The translations under genes were made by a program, and so were the position numbers. DNA of 64,000 nt, from the NCBI RefSeq assembly GCF_024205705.1, contig NZ_CP073115.1, forward strand, positions 434,001-498,000, read 5' to 3'. Shown one piece after another: positions 55,580 through 64,000 of the stretch; position 1 is the stretch's first letter; each line of letters begins with the position of its first letter. The notes below the pieces were generated by a model that worked only from the letters and a program-made list of their open reading frames with translations, searched no databases and was not told the origin of the DNA. Origin of the DNA: Neisseria subflava (GTDB lineage: Bacteria > Pseudomonadota > Gammaproteobacteria > Burkholderiales > Neisseriaceae).

Positions 55580-58333
55580 TTAGTTCAATTTACCGTGGCA
55601 CTGTTTGTATTTCAGGCCGCTGCCGCAAGGGCAAGGATCGTTGCGGTGAACAATCAGGCCGTTTTGTGCAAGCGCTTCAGGGCTGAAGTCTGTGCCGTCC
55701 GGGTCGAACGCTTCGGTCACCAAATCGGTTTGCGATTGACCGAGCAATTCTTCCATATCAGGCGCATCGGAGTGGACGGTTTGAACATCGCTGACGCTTT
55801 GTGCGGCAGTGTGGTCGTATTCGCTGTTGCGCTCGATTTGAACGGCGGTCAGCAAAGCGGCAATGTTTTGTTTGATACCGCGCCACAGGTTTTCAAACAT
55901 GGCGAAAGCTTCGCGTTTGTATTCCTGTTTTGGATTTTTCTGAGCATAGCTGCGCAGATGGATGCCTTGGCGTAGGTAGTCCATAGCAGCGAGGTGTTCG
56001 CGCCATTGGTTGTCGATAACTTGCAACATAACATTGCGTTCAAAGTCAGACATAGCCTGTTTGCCGACCAATTCGACTTTTTCAGCGTATTCGTCTTCGA
56101 TGCGTTTGATGAGGCGTTCTTTAATGTCTTGGTTGTCCAAAGTGCTGTCTTCTTTCAGCCAGCCTTTAATATCGACATGGAGGCGGAAATCAGCGGCAAG
56201 TTGGTGCTCCAGTGCCGGAATGTCCCATTGCTCTTCCATGCTGTCAGGTGGGATGTGGTAATCAACCAAGTCGCTGACAACGTCGGCGCGGATTTCGCGG
56301 GTCAAATCGCTGACGTCTTTGCTGGTCAGGATTTCGTTACGTTGATGGTAAATCACTTTACGTTGGTCATTGGCAACGTCATCGTATTCCAAAACTTGTT
56401 TACGCATATCGAAGTTGCGGCCTTCGACTTTACGTTGTGCGCCTTCGATTTGACGGGTCAGCAGGCCGTGTTCGATGGCAACGCCGCGCTCGGGTGCCAG
56501 GCGGTTGAGGATGGCTGCGGCACGGTCGAGTGCAAACAGGCGCAACAATGGGTCTTCAAACGACAGATAGAAACGGCTGGAGCCGGGGTCGCCCTGACGG
56601 CCCGCGCGACCGCGCAATTGGTTGTCGATACGGCGGCTTTCATGGCGTTCTGTACCGATAATGTGCAAACCGCCTGCGGCCACAACTTGGTCGTGTTCGG
56701 CTTGCCAACCGCTTTCAAGGGCGGAAATTTGCGCTTGTTTTTGCTGTTCGCTCAAGGTTTCATCGGCACGGATGGCTTCGATTTGATGTTTGAGGTTGCC
56801 GCCCAAGACAATATCGGTACCGCGGCCTGCCATGTTAGTGGCAACGGTAATCGCGCCAACTTTACCGGCTTGGGCCACAATCAATGCCTCGCGCTCGTGT
56901 TCTTTGGCGTTCAGAACGTTATGCGGCAGACCTGCTTTATGTAATAAGTCAGAAACCAGTTCGGAGTTTTCGATGCTGGTGGTACCGACCAAAACCGGTT
57001 GGCCGTTTTTGTGGCATTCGGCAATGTCTTTGACAACGGCTTCAAATTTTTCTTCGGCTGAGCGGAAGATTTGGTCGTTGAAGTCTTTACGTTGTACCGG
57101 ACGGTTGGTCGGGATGATGACGGTTTCGAGGTTGTAAATGCTTTGGAACTCGAAGGCTTCGGTGTCGGCCGTACCGGTCATGCCAGACAGTTTGCTGTAC
57201 AGGCGGAAGTAGTTTTGGAAGGTAATAGATGCAAGCGTTTGGTTTTCGCGTTTGATTTCTACGCCTTCTTTGGCTTCAACGGCTTGGTGCAAGCCTTCGG
57301 ACCAACGGCGGCCGGCCATCAGACGGCCTGTGAATTCGTCCACAATCACGATTTCACCGTCTTGAATGACGTAGTGTTGGTCTTTGTGGAACAGGGTGTG
57401 CGCACGTAATGCCGCCATGAGGTGGTGCATCAGGGAAATATTGGCGGCAGAGTAGAGCGAGTCGTTTTCCTGTAATAAGCCCATTTGGGTCAGGATTTGC
57501 TCGGCGTGTTCGTGACCGGCTTCGCTTAGTATAACTTGGTGTGCTTTTTCGTCCACCCAGTAATCGCCTTCGCCTTCTTCGGTTTCTTGGCGGATAAGGT
57601 GGGCCGGAACGGCATCCATCACGCGGTAGAGCTGGATGTTGTCATCTGCCTGGCCGGAAATAATCAGCGGCGTACGCGCTTCGTCGATCAGAATGGAGTC
57701 CACTTCGTCGACAACGGCAAAGTTCAATTCGCGCTGAACTTTGTCGTATTGGTCGGTAACCATATTGTCGCGCAGGTAGTCGAAGCCGAATTCGTTGTTG
57801 GTACCGTAAGTAATGTCGGCGCCGTAAGCGGTTTGGCGTTCGAAAGGTTGCAAATCGGCTATAATCACGCCGACGCTCAAGCCTAAGAAATTGTACAACG
57901 GCTCCATAATGCCTGCGTCACGGGAGGCGAGGTAGTCATTGACGGTAACGACGTGTACACCTTTTCCTGATAATGCATTCAGGTAAACGGCAAGGGTGGC
58001 CACCAATGTTTTACCTTCACCGGTACGCATTTCGGCGATTTTGCCGTTGTGCAGGACCATACCGCCGATCAGTTGTACATCGAAGTGGCGCATGCCCAAT
58101 ACGCGGCGGGATGCCTCGCGGCAGACGGCAAAGGCTTCAACCAAAATATCATCTAGCGTTTGTCCGTCAGCGAGGCGTTGTTTGAATTCGGCGGTTTTGG
58201 CCTGTAAATCTGCGTCGCTCAACGCTTTCATCTGTTCTTCGAGTGCATTGATTTTAGCAACGGATTTACGATATTGTTTCAGCAGGCGGTCGTTGCGGCT
58301 GCCGAAGATTTTCTTAGCAATGTTTGTCAGCAT
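55580..58333 (-). CDS. secA: preprotein translocase ATPase SecA
   Basis: SecA drives protein export through SecYEG by ATP hydrolysis. The 917-residue protein has all the domains in order: Walker A AEMRTGEGKTLVATLA (about residues 100-115), Walker B VDEVDSILIDEART, the preprotein cross-linking and scaffold regions, the second nucleotide-binding fold (TNMAGRGTDIVLGG, GRAGRQGDPGSSRFYLS), and the C-terminal zinc-binding SEC-C tail NDPCPCGSGLKYKQCHGKLN. Length is standard. It is divergent from dciA. Confidence 0.98.
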   Translation of the reverse strand: MLTNIAKKIFGSRNDRLLKQYRKSVAKINALEEQMKALSDADLQAKTAEFKQRLADGQTLDDILVEAFAVCREASRRVLGMRHFDVQLIGGMVLHNGKIAEMRTGEGKTLVATLAVYLNALSGKGVHVVTVNDYLASRDAGIMEPLYNFLGLSVGVIIADLQPFERQTAYGADITYGTNNEFGFDYLRDNMVTDQYDKVQRELNFAVVDEVDSILIDEARTPLIISGQADDNIQLYRVMDAVPAHLIRQETEEGEGDYWVDEKAHQVILSEAGHEHAEQILTQMGLLQENDSLYSAANISLMHHLMAALRAHTLFHKDQHYVIQDGEIVIVDEFTGRLMAGRRWSEGLHQAVEAKEGVEIKRENQTLASITFQNYFRLYSKLSGMTGTADTEAFEFQSIYNLETVIIPTNRPVQRKDFNDQIFRSAEEKFEAVVKDIAECHKNGQPVLVGTTSIENSELVSDLLHKAGLPHNVLNAKEHEREALIVAQAGKVGAITVATNMAGRGTDIVLGGNLKHQIEAIRADETLSEQQKQAQISALESGWQAEHDQVVAAGGLHIIGTERHESRRIDNQLRGRAGRQGDPGSSRFYLSFEDPLLRLFALDRAAAILNRLAPERGVAIEHGLLTRQIEGAQRKVEGRNFDMRKQVLEYDDVANDQRKVIYHQRNEILTSKDVSDLTREIRADVVSDLVDYHIPPDSMEEQWDIPALEHQLAADFRLHVDIKGWLKEDSTLDNQDIKERLIKRIEDEYAEKVELVGKQAMSDFERNVMLQVIDNQWREHLAAMDYLRQGIHLRSYAQKNPKQEYKREAFAMFENLWRGIKQNIAALLTAVQIERNSEYDHTAAQSVSDVQTVHSDAPDMEELLGQSQTDLVTEAFDPDGTDFSPEALAQNGLIVHRNDPCPCGSGLKYKQCHGKLN

Positions 58334-58486
58334 GAATAATTCCTGCGCCTTGATATAATAGTGGGCGAAATTGGGATTTTAACACAAGCGCTTGTATAAC
58401 GCGGTAATGCTGTTTGAAATAAAGGCGGTTTTGCTGTATTTCAATTGTAATTGTTTGGTTAATTTACTGAGAGGCCGTCTGAAACT

Positions 58487-58909
58487 ATGGATTTAGCACA
58501 ATTAGGCAAGCGCGATCATTTACTGGCGGGCTTGTTGCAACAATCGCAACAATGGCGGAAATTGGATGCAAAAGTCAAAACGGTTTTGCCGGCCAACCTG
58601 CATCCGCATTTTCAGACGGCCTGCGTAGAAGACGGAAGATTGGTTTTGCTTGCTGCCAACAATATGGCTGCTTCGCGTTTAAAAATGATCCTGCCTGCCA
58701 TATTGCCTAAGTTGCAAGCATTGCATGACGGAATACGCGAAGTGGCGGTCAGGGTGGTCCCAAAACCGCCTCCTCAGCCGAAAACCAACAGCTTGCGATT
58801 GAGCGAGGCTGCTTTGGACAGCTTCGATGCAGCTGCGGCCAAATTGGAAGGTAAGCATCCCGAATTGGCAGCGGCATTGGCAGAATTGGTACGCAAGCAC
58901 AGCCGCTAA
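58487..58909 (+). CDS. dciA: DciA (DUF721) replicative helicase loader
   Basis: DciA loads the replicative helicase DnaB in bacteria lacking DnaC. The 140-residue protein has the DUF721 core (residues about 35-80: HPHFQTACVEDGRLVLLAAN, AASRLKMILPAILPKL) and a helical C-terminus (FDAAAAKLEGKHPELAAALA). The gene lies next to secA, divergently, as in many proteobacteria. Its leader contains a DUS (AGGCCGTCTGAAACT) directly before the ATG, so the uptake sequence also occupies the ribosome-binding region. Confidence 0.85.
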   Translation: MDLAQLGKRDHLLAGLLQQSQQWRKLDAKVKTVLPANLHPHFQTACVEDGRLVLLAANNMAASRLKMILPAILPKLQALHDGIREVAVRVVPKPPPQPKTNSLRLSEAALDSFDAAAAKLEGKHPELAAALAELVRKHSR

Positions 58910-59200
58910 AATCATGCTGAATGGGATTATGGTTAATAAATGTTAAAATTTATTTCATTTGACTGATAGCATCTAATACTAAAGAAATACGACCTAAACA
59001 GTAACTGTTTTCTTTTAGGTAAACTGATGTAAACTTGGCCTGAAATTTTGATTTCGTGTGAAGTTTGTAGCAAAATAACGCCTGAATTTCTTATCACTCT
59101 GCGTGAATAAGTTTAAGTTTGACATTTGCCTTTGTTAATATATTCGCGCGGGTTCTATTAATAGAATTTAACAAGACTCTCATCATTAGGAGATACATCA

Positions 59201-59779
59201 ATGAAAGCTTATCTGGCTCTGATTTCCGCTGCCGTTATCGGCTTGGCTGCATGCTCTCAAGAAGCTGCAAAACCTGCTGAAGCACCTGCTGCTTCCGCTG
59301 CTTCTGAAGCTGCTCCTGCAGAAACTACTGCACCTGCCGATGCCGCTCCTGCCTCTGAAGCTGCTCCAGCCGATGCTGCCGCCGCTCCTGCTGCCGGCAA
59401 CTGCGCAACTACTGTTGAAGCCAACGACGCTATGCAGTTCAACACTAAAGAAATCCAAGTAAGCAAAGCTTGTAAAGAATTCACCATCACTTTGAAACAC
59501 ACCGGTACCCAACCTAAAGAAAGCATGGGTCACAACATCGTCGTCGGTAAAGCCGAAGACATGGACGGTATTTTCAAAGACGGTGCCGGTGCTGCTGCAA
59601 CTGACTACGTTAAACCTGACGACGCACGCGTTGTTGCTCACACCAAACTGGTTGGCGGCGGCGAAGAAGCTTCCCTGACTCTGGATCCTGCTAAATTGGC
59701 TGGCGGCGAATACAAATTCGCTTGTACCTTCCCAGGTCACGGCGCTTTGATGAACGGTAAAGTTACTTTGGTTGACTAA
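59201..59779 (+). CDS. laz: lipid-modified azurin
   Basis: This outer-membrane-linked blue copper lipoprotein carries electrons in the periplasm, where Neisseria uses it for cytochrome oxidases and protection against peroxide. The 192-residue precursor has a signal peptide with lipobox LAAC at about residues 15-18, a long alanine/proline/glutamate linker (residues about 20-65), and the azurin domain. The copper ligands are in SMGHNIV (His) and CTFPGHGALM (Cys, His, Met). An AGGAGA ribosome site precedes the ATG. The linker length is typical of Neisseria azurins. Confidence 0.95.
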   Translation: MKAYLALISAAVIGLAACSQEAAKPAEAPAASAASEAAPAETTAPADAAPASEAAPADAAAAPAAGNCATTVEANDAMQFNTKEIQVSKACKEFTITLKHTGTQPKESMGHNIVVGKAEDMDGIFKDGAGAAATDYVKPDDARVVAHTKLVGGGEEASLTLDPAKLAGGEYKFACTFPGHGALMNGKVTLVD

Positions 59780-59871
59780 TCCGTCTAAAGCTCGAAAACA
59801 GACAGCCTGCCTTGCGCAGGCTGTTTTGTTATAATCTGGAAACATTAATTTAAGAATAAAACCTCAAAACC

Positions 59872-60381
59872 ATGAATCCGTTTGAAACCAAAAGCGTTAC
59901 TTTTGCCGAACCCATTGAAATGCTGTACGCCTGTCATGGCAAAGTGCGCCGTTTCTGCAGCCAGGTTGCCATGTTGTCGGACTATATTGCCGAAAACGGC
60001 TGCAATCAAATCGTTTTGCAAACCATCCGCCAGATTGCCCAATATTTTAATGTTGCCGCGCCATTACACCATGAAGATGAAGAAGAAAATTTCTTCCCGC
60101 TTCTATTGCAATATGCGCCGCAAGCTCAAGAAAGCGTTGACGAGCTTTTGCGCCAACATATCAGCCTGCACAACAACTGGGACGGCGTAGCGGCTGAATT
60201 TGCCAAGCTTGAAGCGGACAACGCCTATGTCCCCGATGCGGAAACGTTCAAACGCTTTGTCGCAGGATATGATGTTCATCTGGCGATTGAAGAGCCGCTG
60301 TTTGATATGGGCAAAACCTTTATCCCCAAAGAAAAACTGACCGAAATCGGCGAAATTATGGCCGCACGCCGCCGCAAATAA
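59872..60381 (+). CDS. hemerythrin-domain protein
   Basis: This 169-residue cytoplasmic protein is a hemerythrin-like four-helix bundle with a probable di-iron site. The ligands are carried by H27 in MLYACHGKVRRFC, the HHEDEEENFFP motif (about residues 65-75), LLRQHISLHNNW, and the VHLAIEEPLFD near residue 140. Related proteins sense or carry oxygen, or protect against nitric oxide; the exact role is not known. Nearby azurin also handles redox chemistry, but the genes are not clearly an operon. Confidence 0.88.
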   Translation: MNPFETKSVTFAEPIEMLYACHGKVRRFCSQVAMLSDYIAENGCNQIVLQTIRQIAQYFNVAAPLHHEDEEENFFPLLLQYAPQAQESVDELLRQHISLHNNWDGVAAEFAKLEADNAYVPDAETFKRFVAGYDVHLAIEEPLFDMGKTFIPKEKLTEIGEIMAARRRK

Positions 60382-60415
60382 GGCCGTCTGAAACAATCGT
60401 CTCAAGGAATACACT

Positions 60416-61036
60416 ATGCTGACCCCAAAAAGTTGCGATTTGTTCAATATCCCTTTTTTCCAGTTTTCCCAGCTTAAAAAATACCAGCCTGAAAGCATTC
60501 CGCAAATCAAGGCAGACTATAAAGAAAACTGGCAGGTATGGCAGCAGCTGATTCAGCAGGTTGCCGCTGAATTGGGTGCACCGTTCGCGCCGCCGCATAT
60601 CGAACGCTGGTGTAACGGCTGGCAGGTACGCGCTCATTTCTTTGCCTATTTCAAATACGAACAATATAAAAATTCCGCAGCCATTTTATCGATTTTGCTG
60701 AATCGCCGCCGTTTGAGCGTCAGCTTGGACTGGCATTGCTATAAAGCAGATGTTTCTCCCATTGCGCTGCCTGATTACAACCGCTGGCTGGATAATTTTG
60801 ATACTGAAAAATACGCTTCCTTCGATATGTGGCACGGCGCGGAAAGCGAATATGACGATTATCGTACCGTCGCCCAACAAAGCGACGGCGATAGAAAGCT
60901 TCGAGACGACAAAGATTTCTTCTGTATCGGGAAACACATCGAGCGTGATGATTTGGGTAAGCAGGATGTCGCGAAATGGATAGCGGAAACAGTGGAAGAC
61001 TTACTGCCGCTGTATGAAGCTTGTCATGGAAAATAA
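60416..61036 (+). CDS. HI_0552-type conserved protein
   Basis: The 206-residue protein begins MLTPKSCDLFNIPFFQFSQL and shows SILLNRRRLSVSLDWHCYKA. I associate it with the HI_0552 family (PF10786), whose Pfam name claims a glucose-6-phosphate dehydrogenase without good support. It is soluble, without a signal peptide. It lies 34 bases after the hemerythrin gene, with a DUS in the gap (AGGCCGTCTGAAACA), so co-transcription is likely. The function is unknown. Confidence 0.6.
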   Translation: MLTPKSCDLFNIPFFQFSQLKKYQPESIPQIKADYKENWQVWQQLIQQVAAELGAPFAPPHIERWCNGWQVRAHFFAYFKYEQYKNSAAILSILLNRRRLSVSLDWHCYKADVSPIALPDYNRWLDNFDTEKYASFDMWHGAESEYDDYRTVAQQSDGDRKLRDDKDFFCIGKHIERDDLGKQDVAKWIAETVEDLLPLYEACHGK

Positions 61037-61084
61037 CTCAGAATGCCGAAAGGCAGACTGCCTATTCAGTATCTTCAAATAAAT

Positions 61085-61130
61085 CAAGGCCGTCTGAAAA
61101 TTATCTTCAGAACGTTTCAGACGGCCTGTT
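61085..61130 (+). terminator. DUS-pair hairpin before dapE
   Basis: CAAGGCCGTCTGAAAAT faces GTTTCAGACGGCCTGTTTC, with a 12-base loop. Confidence 0.7.
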
Positions 61131-61147
61131 TCTCAAAGTGAACAAAT

Positions 61148-62281
61148 ATGACCGAAACTCAATCCCTAGAGCTTGCCAAAGAGCTGATTTCCCGCCCGTC
61201 TGTTACGCCGGATGATCAAAACTGCCAACAACTGCTGGCCGAACGCCTGCAAAAAATCGGTTTTGCCGTAGAAGAGCTTCATTTTGGCGACACCAAAAAT
61301 GTTTGGTTGCGACGCGGTACGCAGGCTCCGGTGTTCTGCTTTGCCGGACATACCGACGTCGTGCCGACAGGCCCTGTTGAAAAATGGGATTCGCCACCGT
61401 TTGAACCGACCGAGCGTGAAGGCCGTCTGTATGGCCGCGGCGCGGCGGATATGAAAACCAGCATTGCCTGCTTCGTTACCGCCTGCGAGCGTTTCGTTGC
61501 CGAACATCCCGATCATCAAGGCAGTATCGCGCTCCTGATTACTTCCGACGAAGAGGGCGATGCGCTGGACGGTACGACTAAAGTCGTCGATGTGTTGAAA
61601 GCGCGCGGCGAGTTGATTGATTACTGTATCGTCGGTGAACCGACTGCCGTGGATAAATTAGGCGATATGTTGAAAAACGGCCGCCGTGGCTCGCTGTCGG
61701 GCAATCTGAACGTCAAAGGCAAGCAAGGCCATATTGCCTATCCGCATTTGGCAATCAATCCCATGCATACTTTTGCCCCGGCCTTGTTAGAGTTGACACA
61801 AGAAGTCTGGGACGAGGGCAACGAATACTTTCCGCCGACCAGTTTCCAAATTTCCAATATCAACGGCGGCACAGGTGCGACCAATGTGATTCCGGGCGAG
61901 CTGAACGTCAAATTCAATTTCCGTTTCTCTACCGAGTCCACCGAAGAAGGGCTGAAACAACGCGTCCACGCCATTTTGGACAAACACGGCGTGCAATACG
62001 ATTTGCAGTGGTCTTGTTCAGGCCAACCTTTCCTAACCCACGCGGGCAAACTGACCGATGTGGCGCGCGAAGCCATTGCCGAGATTTGTGGCGTTGAGGC
62101 CGAATTGTCCACTACCGGCGGTACTTCGGATGGACGCTTCATCAAAGCCATTGCCAAAGAACTCATCGAATTAGGCCCGTCTAACGCGACCATCCACCAA
62201 ATCAACGAAAACGTACGTTTGGAAGATATTCCGAAGCTGTCGGCAGTATATGAAGGTATGTTGAAACGTTTGTTGAAGTGA
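61148..62281 (+). CDS. dapE: succinyl-diaminopimelate desuccinylase
   Basis: DapE removes succinate from N-succinyl-LL-diaminopimelate in lysine and peptidoglycan precursor synthesis; it uses two zinc ions. The 377-residue M20-family protein has the metal ligands in AGHTDVVPTGP, the GRGAADMKTSIA segment, SDEEGDALDGTTKV (catalytic Glu-Glu), VGEPTA and the C-terminal GGTSDGRF. Length is typical. It starts just after a DUS-pair hairpin. Confidence 0.97.
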   Translation: MTETQSLELAKELISRPSVTPDDQNCQQLLAERLQKIGFAVEELHFGDTKNVWLRRGTQAPVFCFAGHTDVVPTGPVEKWDSPPFEPTEREGRLYGRGAADMKTSIACFVTACERFVAEHPDHQGSIALLITSDEEGDALDGTTKVVDVLKARGELIDYCIVGEPTAVDKLGDMLKNGRRGSLSGNLNVKGKQGHIAYPHLAINPMHTFAPALLELTQEVWDEGNEYFPPTSFQISNINGGTGATNVIPGELNVKFNFRFSTESTEEGLKQRVHAILDKHGVQYDLQWSCSGQPFLTHAGKLTDVAREAIAEICGVEAELSTTGGTSDGRFIKAIAKELIELGPSNATIHQINENVRLEDIPKLSAVYEGMLKRLLK

Positions 62282-62376
62282 AAAGGCCGTATAGGCTTTG
62301 AAAAACGATAGGGCGATATGATTCTTTTGCTCTTTTTGTTTTCGTTTAAGTTATCGATAATTGGACAAGGCAAAAT

Positions 62377-63132
62377 ATGATTACTCTGCCTTCTTTAAAC
62401 GACCTTCCATCAAGGTGGAATGAAATCCGAGAGCAATTGGAAACTGACTTTCCCGCTACTCTCGAAGCCTTGCTGCACGAGTGTCTTACTGAACACGAAG
62501 CCAAGCAGTTCGAGCAGGATTTTATTGACTGTATTGGTTGTGCGCCTGAAGAATATGTCCGTATCCGCCGAGCTATCCGACTGTTGGAAACGCGTTATCC
62601 TGATAGCCCGAACGAACTGACTGCGGCTACGGTTGCCACGCCGTTGGGCGAGATGTTGGCGGTGTTCGGCAGCAAGGGTTTGTGTCTGCTGGAATTTGTC
62701 GGGCAAAAACATATGGAACAGGAAATAATGGCTGTCCAAAAAGCTTTGCGCGGGCAGTTTATTTTCCAAGAAAATGAGCAAACGCAACTTTTGCGCCAAG
62801 AATTGGATTTATACTTTCAAGGCCGTCTGAAAGTTTTTGCGACGCATTTGGAAACGATAGGCACGGCCTTTCAGCAGCGGGTGTGGAAGGCACTGCTGAC
62901 CATTCCTTACGGCGAAACGCGCAGCTACAAGGAGCAGGCGCAACAGTTGGGTAATCCCAAAGCCATTCGCGCCGTTGCCGCTGCAAACGGGCAGAACAAG
63001 GTGTCTATCCTGATTCCCTGCCACCGCGTTATCGGCAGCGACGGCAAGCTGACCGGCTACGCAGGTGGTTTGAACCGCAAACAATCGTTGCTTGCCTTGG
63101 AGCGAGGCGAGGTTCAGACGGCCTTGTTTTGA
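62377..63132 (+). CDS. ogt: methylated-DNA-protein cysteine methyltransferase
   Basis: This repair protein transfers alkyl groups from O6-methylguanine to its own cysteine. The 251-residue protein has a nonstandard N-terminal helical part (1-80, with ALLHECLTEHEAKQFEQDFI), resembling the remnant of an Ada-type regulator, followed by the Ogt domain. The active site is IPCHRVIGSDGKLTGYAGG, with C215 as acceptor. Two DUS copies lie in the coding region (about 62821 and 63113). The N-terminal part makes an Ada-like fusion possible. No AraC-type helix-turn-helix is obvious to me. Confidence 0.85.
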   Translation: MITLPSLNDLPSRWNEIREQLETDFPATLEALLHECLTEHEAKQFEQDFIDCIGCAPEEYVRIRRAIRLLETRYPDSPNELTAATVATPLGEMLAVFGSKGLCLLEFVGQKHMEQEIMAVQKALRGQFIFQENEQTQLLRQELDLYFQGRLKVFATHLETIGTAFQQRVWKALLTIPYGETRSYKEQAQQLGNPKAIRAVAAANGQNKVSILIPCHRVIGSDGKLTGYAGGLNRKQSLLALERGEVQTALF

Positions 63133-63266
63133 GAGGATAAGAGGCTGCATTAGGGGCAGGCTTCGCACGCTGAAAAATTGAGTAGCAGAAGGTCGGTGGA
63201 AGCCCGACGAAATCTGCATGGAGAAAAATGTTGGGCAACGCCCACGCTAGAAAAGAGAAATACGAC

Positions 63267-64000
63267 ATGAGCCTGAAAAACCGCCATTTTTTAAAACTTT
63301 TGGATTTTACGCCGGAAGAAATCACCACCTATCTCGACCTTGCCGCCGAATTGAAGGCCGCTAAAAAAGCAGGGCGCGAAGTGCAGCGGATGAAGGGAAA
63401 AAACATCGCCCTGATTTTCGAGAAAACATCGACCCGTACCCGTTGCGCGTTTGAAGTGGCCACACGCGACCAAGGGGCAGGGGTAACTTATCTGGAGCCG
63501 TCTGCCAGCCAAATCGGGCATAAGGAAAGCATTAAGGATACGGCGCGTGTTTTAGGGCGGATGTTTGACGGTATCGAGTATCGCGGCTTTGGACAGAATG
63601 TAGTGGAAGAACTGGCCAAATATGCAGACGTGCCTGTGTTCAACGGTTTGACCAATGAGTTCCACCCGACTCAAATGCTCGCTGATGCGCTGACGATGCG
63701 CGAGCATAGCTACAAGCCTTTGAACCAAATTGCGTTTGCCTATGTCGGCGATGCGCGTTACAACATGGCCAATTCGTTGCTGGTGTTGGCTGCGAAACTG
63801 GGCATGGATGTGCGTATCGGTGCGCCGAAAAGTTTGTGGCCGTCTGAAAACATTATCGAGACGGTGCAGGCTGTTGCCAAAGAGACCGGTGGACGGATTC
63901 TGTTGACGGAGAATGTGAAAGAAGCCGTGAAAGGCGTGGATTTTATCCATACCGATGTGTGGGTCAGCATGGGTGAGCCTAAAGAGGCTTGGCAGGAACG
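63267..64000 (+). CDS. argF: ornithine carbamoyltransferase (3' end outside window)
   Basis: ArgF makes citrulline from ornithine and carbamoyl phosphate in arginine synthesis. The visible 244 residues start MSLKNRHFLKLLDFTPEEIT and hold the carbamoyl-phosphate motif FEKTSTRTRCAFEV, then NEFHPTQMLADALTMREH and the FAYVGDARYNMANSL region. Translation is open to the right edge, so the C-terminal third, with the ornithine-binding HCLP motif, is missing. It is the last gene of the window. Confidence 0.96.
   Translation, partial: MSLKNRHFLKLLDFTPEEITTYLDLAAELKAAKKAGREVQRMKGKNIALIFEKTSTRTRCAFEVATRDQGAGVTYLEPSASQIGHKESIKDTARVLGRMFDGIEYRGFGQNVVEELAKYADVPVFNGLTNEFHPTQMLADALTMREHSYKPLNQIAFAYVGDARYNMANSLLVLAAKLGMDVRIGAPKSLWPSENIIETVQAVAKETGGRILLTENVKEAVKGVDFIHTDVWVSMGEPKEAWQE

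Noticed and set aside
59100..59200. Clean sigma-70 promoter before azurin
   Set aside because: TTGACA is present near 59117, but no well-spaced -10 box follows, so I did not list it.

Overview
The window comes from a Neisseria chromosome. The 10-base DNA uptake core GCCGTCTGAA and its complement occur dozens of times, mostly as AGGCCGTCTGAA (the AG-DUS dialect) rather than the ATGCCGTCTGAA typical of meningococcus and gonococcus. Gene content and a rrn-comE arrangement also fit Neisseria. A commensal of the subflava/flavescens/mucosa type is the best guess; the species cannot be fixed from this alone.

Layout. (1) 1-4422: the right part of a defective Mu-like prophage: tape-measure gene, a small protein, then a com-dam (regulator plus adenine methylase) module. 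It ends in ...CTTACA, exactly inside a broken IS5-family (IS1106-like) transposase. (2) 4655-13608: thrB, a complete rrn operon (16S, tRNA-Ile, tRNA-Ala, 23S, 5S), then comE and comP (DNA-uptake protein and DUS-receptor pilin), and uppP. (3) 13653-28220: dsbA, a frameshifted SPOR-domain gene, comM, ubiK, a DUF1176 gene, metK with a structured leader-RNA candidate, an LpxL-type acyltransferase, tRNA-Pro, recC, a thioredoxin-like gene, lapA-lapB and ilvE. (4) 28221-31536: an AT-rich island with a beta-helix (pectate-lyase-like) gene split by an A7 tract. (5) 31628-36162: metF-metE, iscX and an unknown gene. (6) 36321-40173: a second com-dam prophage remnant, abutting an IS110 fragment and split by an IS5-family copy and an IS630-family copy. 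(7) 40356-47198: an L,D-transpeptidase, rlmD, and a five-gene cluster combining a FimV-like protein, a receiver-like protein, a Ras-like GTPase and two roadblock-type proteins. (8) 47297-48890: tRNA-Asn followed by a decayed toxin/immunity island with IS5-related debris. (9) 49113-64000: conserved housekeeping genes (TerC-CBS protein, anmK, phosphate permease, proQ, aroC, secA, dciA, azurin, hemerythrin, dapE, ogt, argF).

How it works together. Competence is a recurring theme: comE, comP, comM, dsbA and the DUS repeats, many of which are paired head-to-head as terminators. Methionine/SAM metabolism (metF, metE, metK) is the second theme, and the possible metK leader RNA is the most promising undescribed regulatory element. 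The GTPase-roadblock-FimV cluster is the most promising undescribed protein system. The two com-dam copies and nested IS elements record a history of transposable phages inserting into, and being invaded by, insertion sequences.
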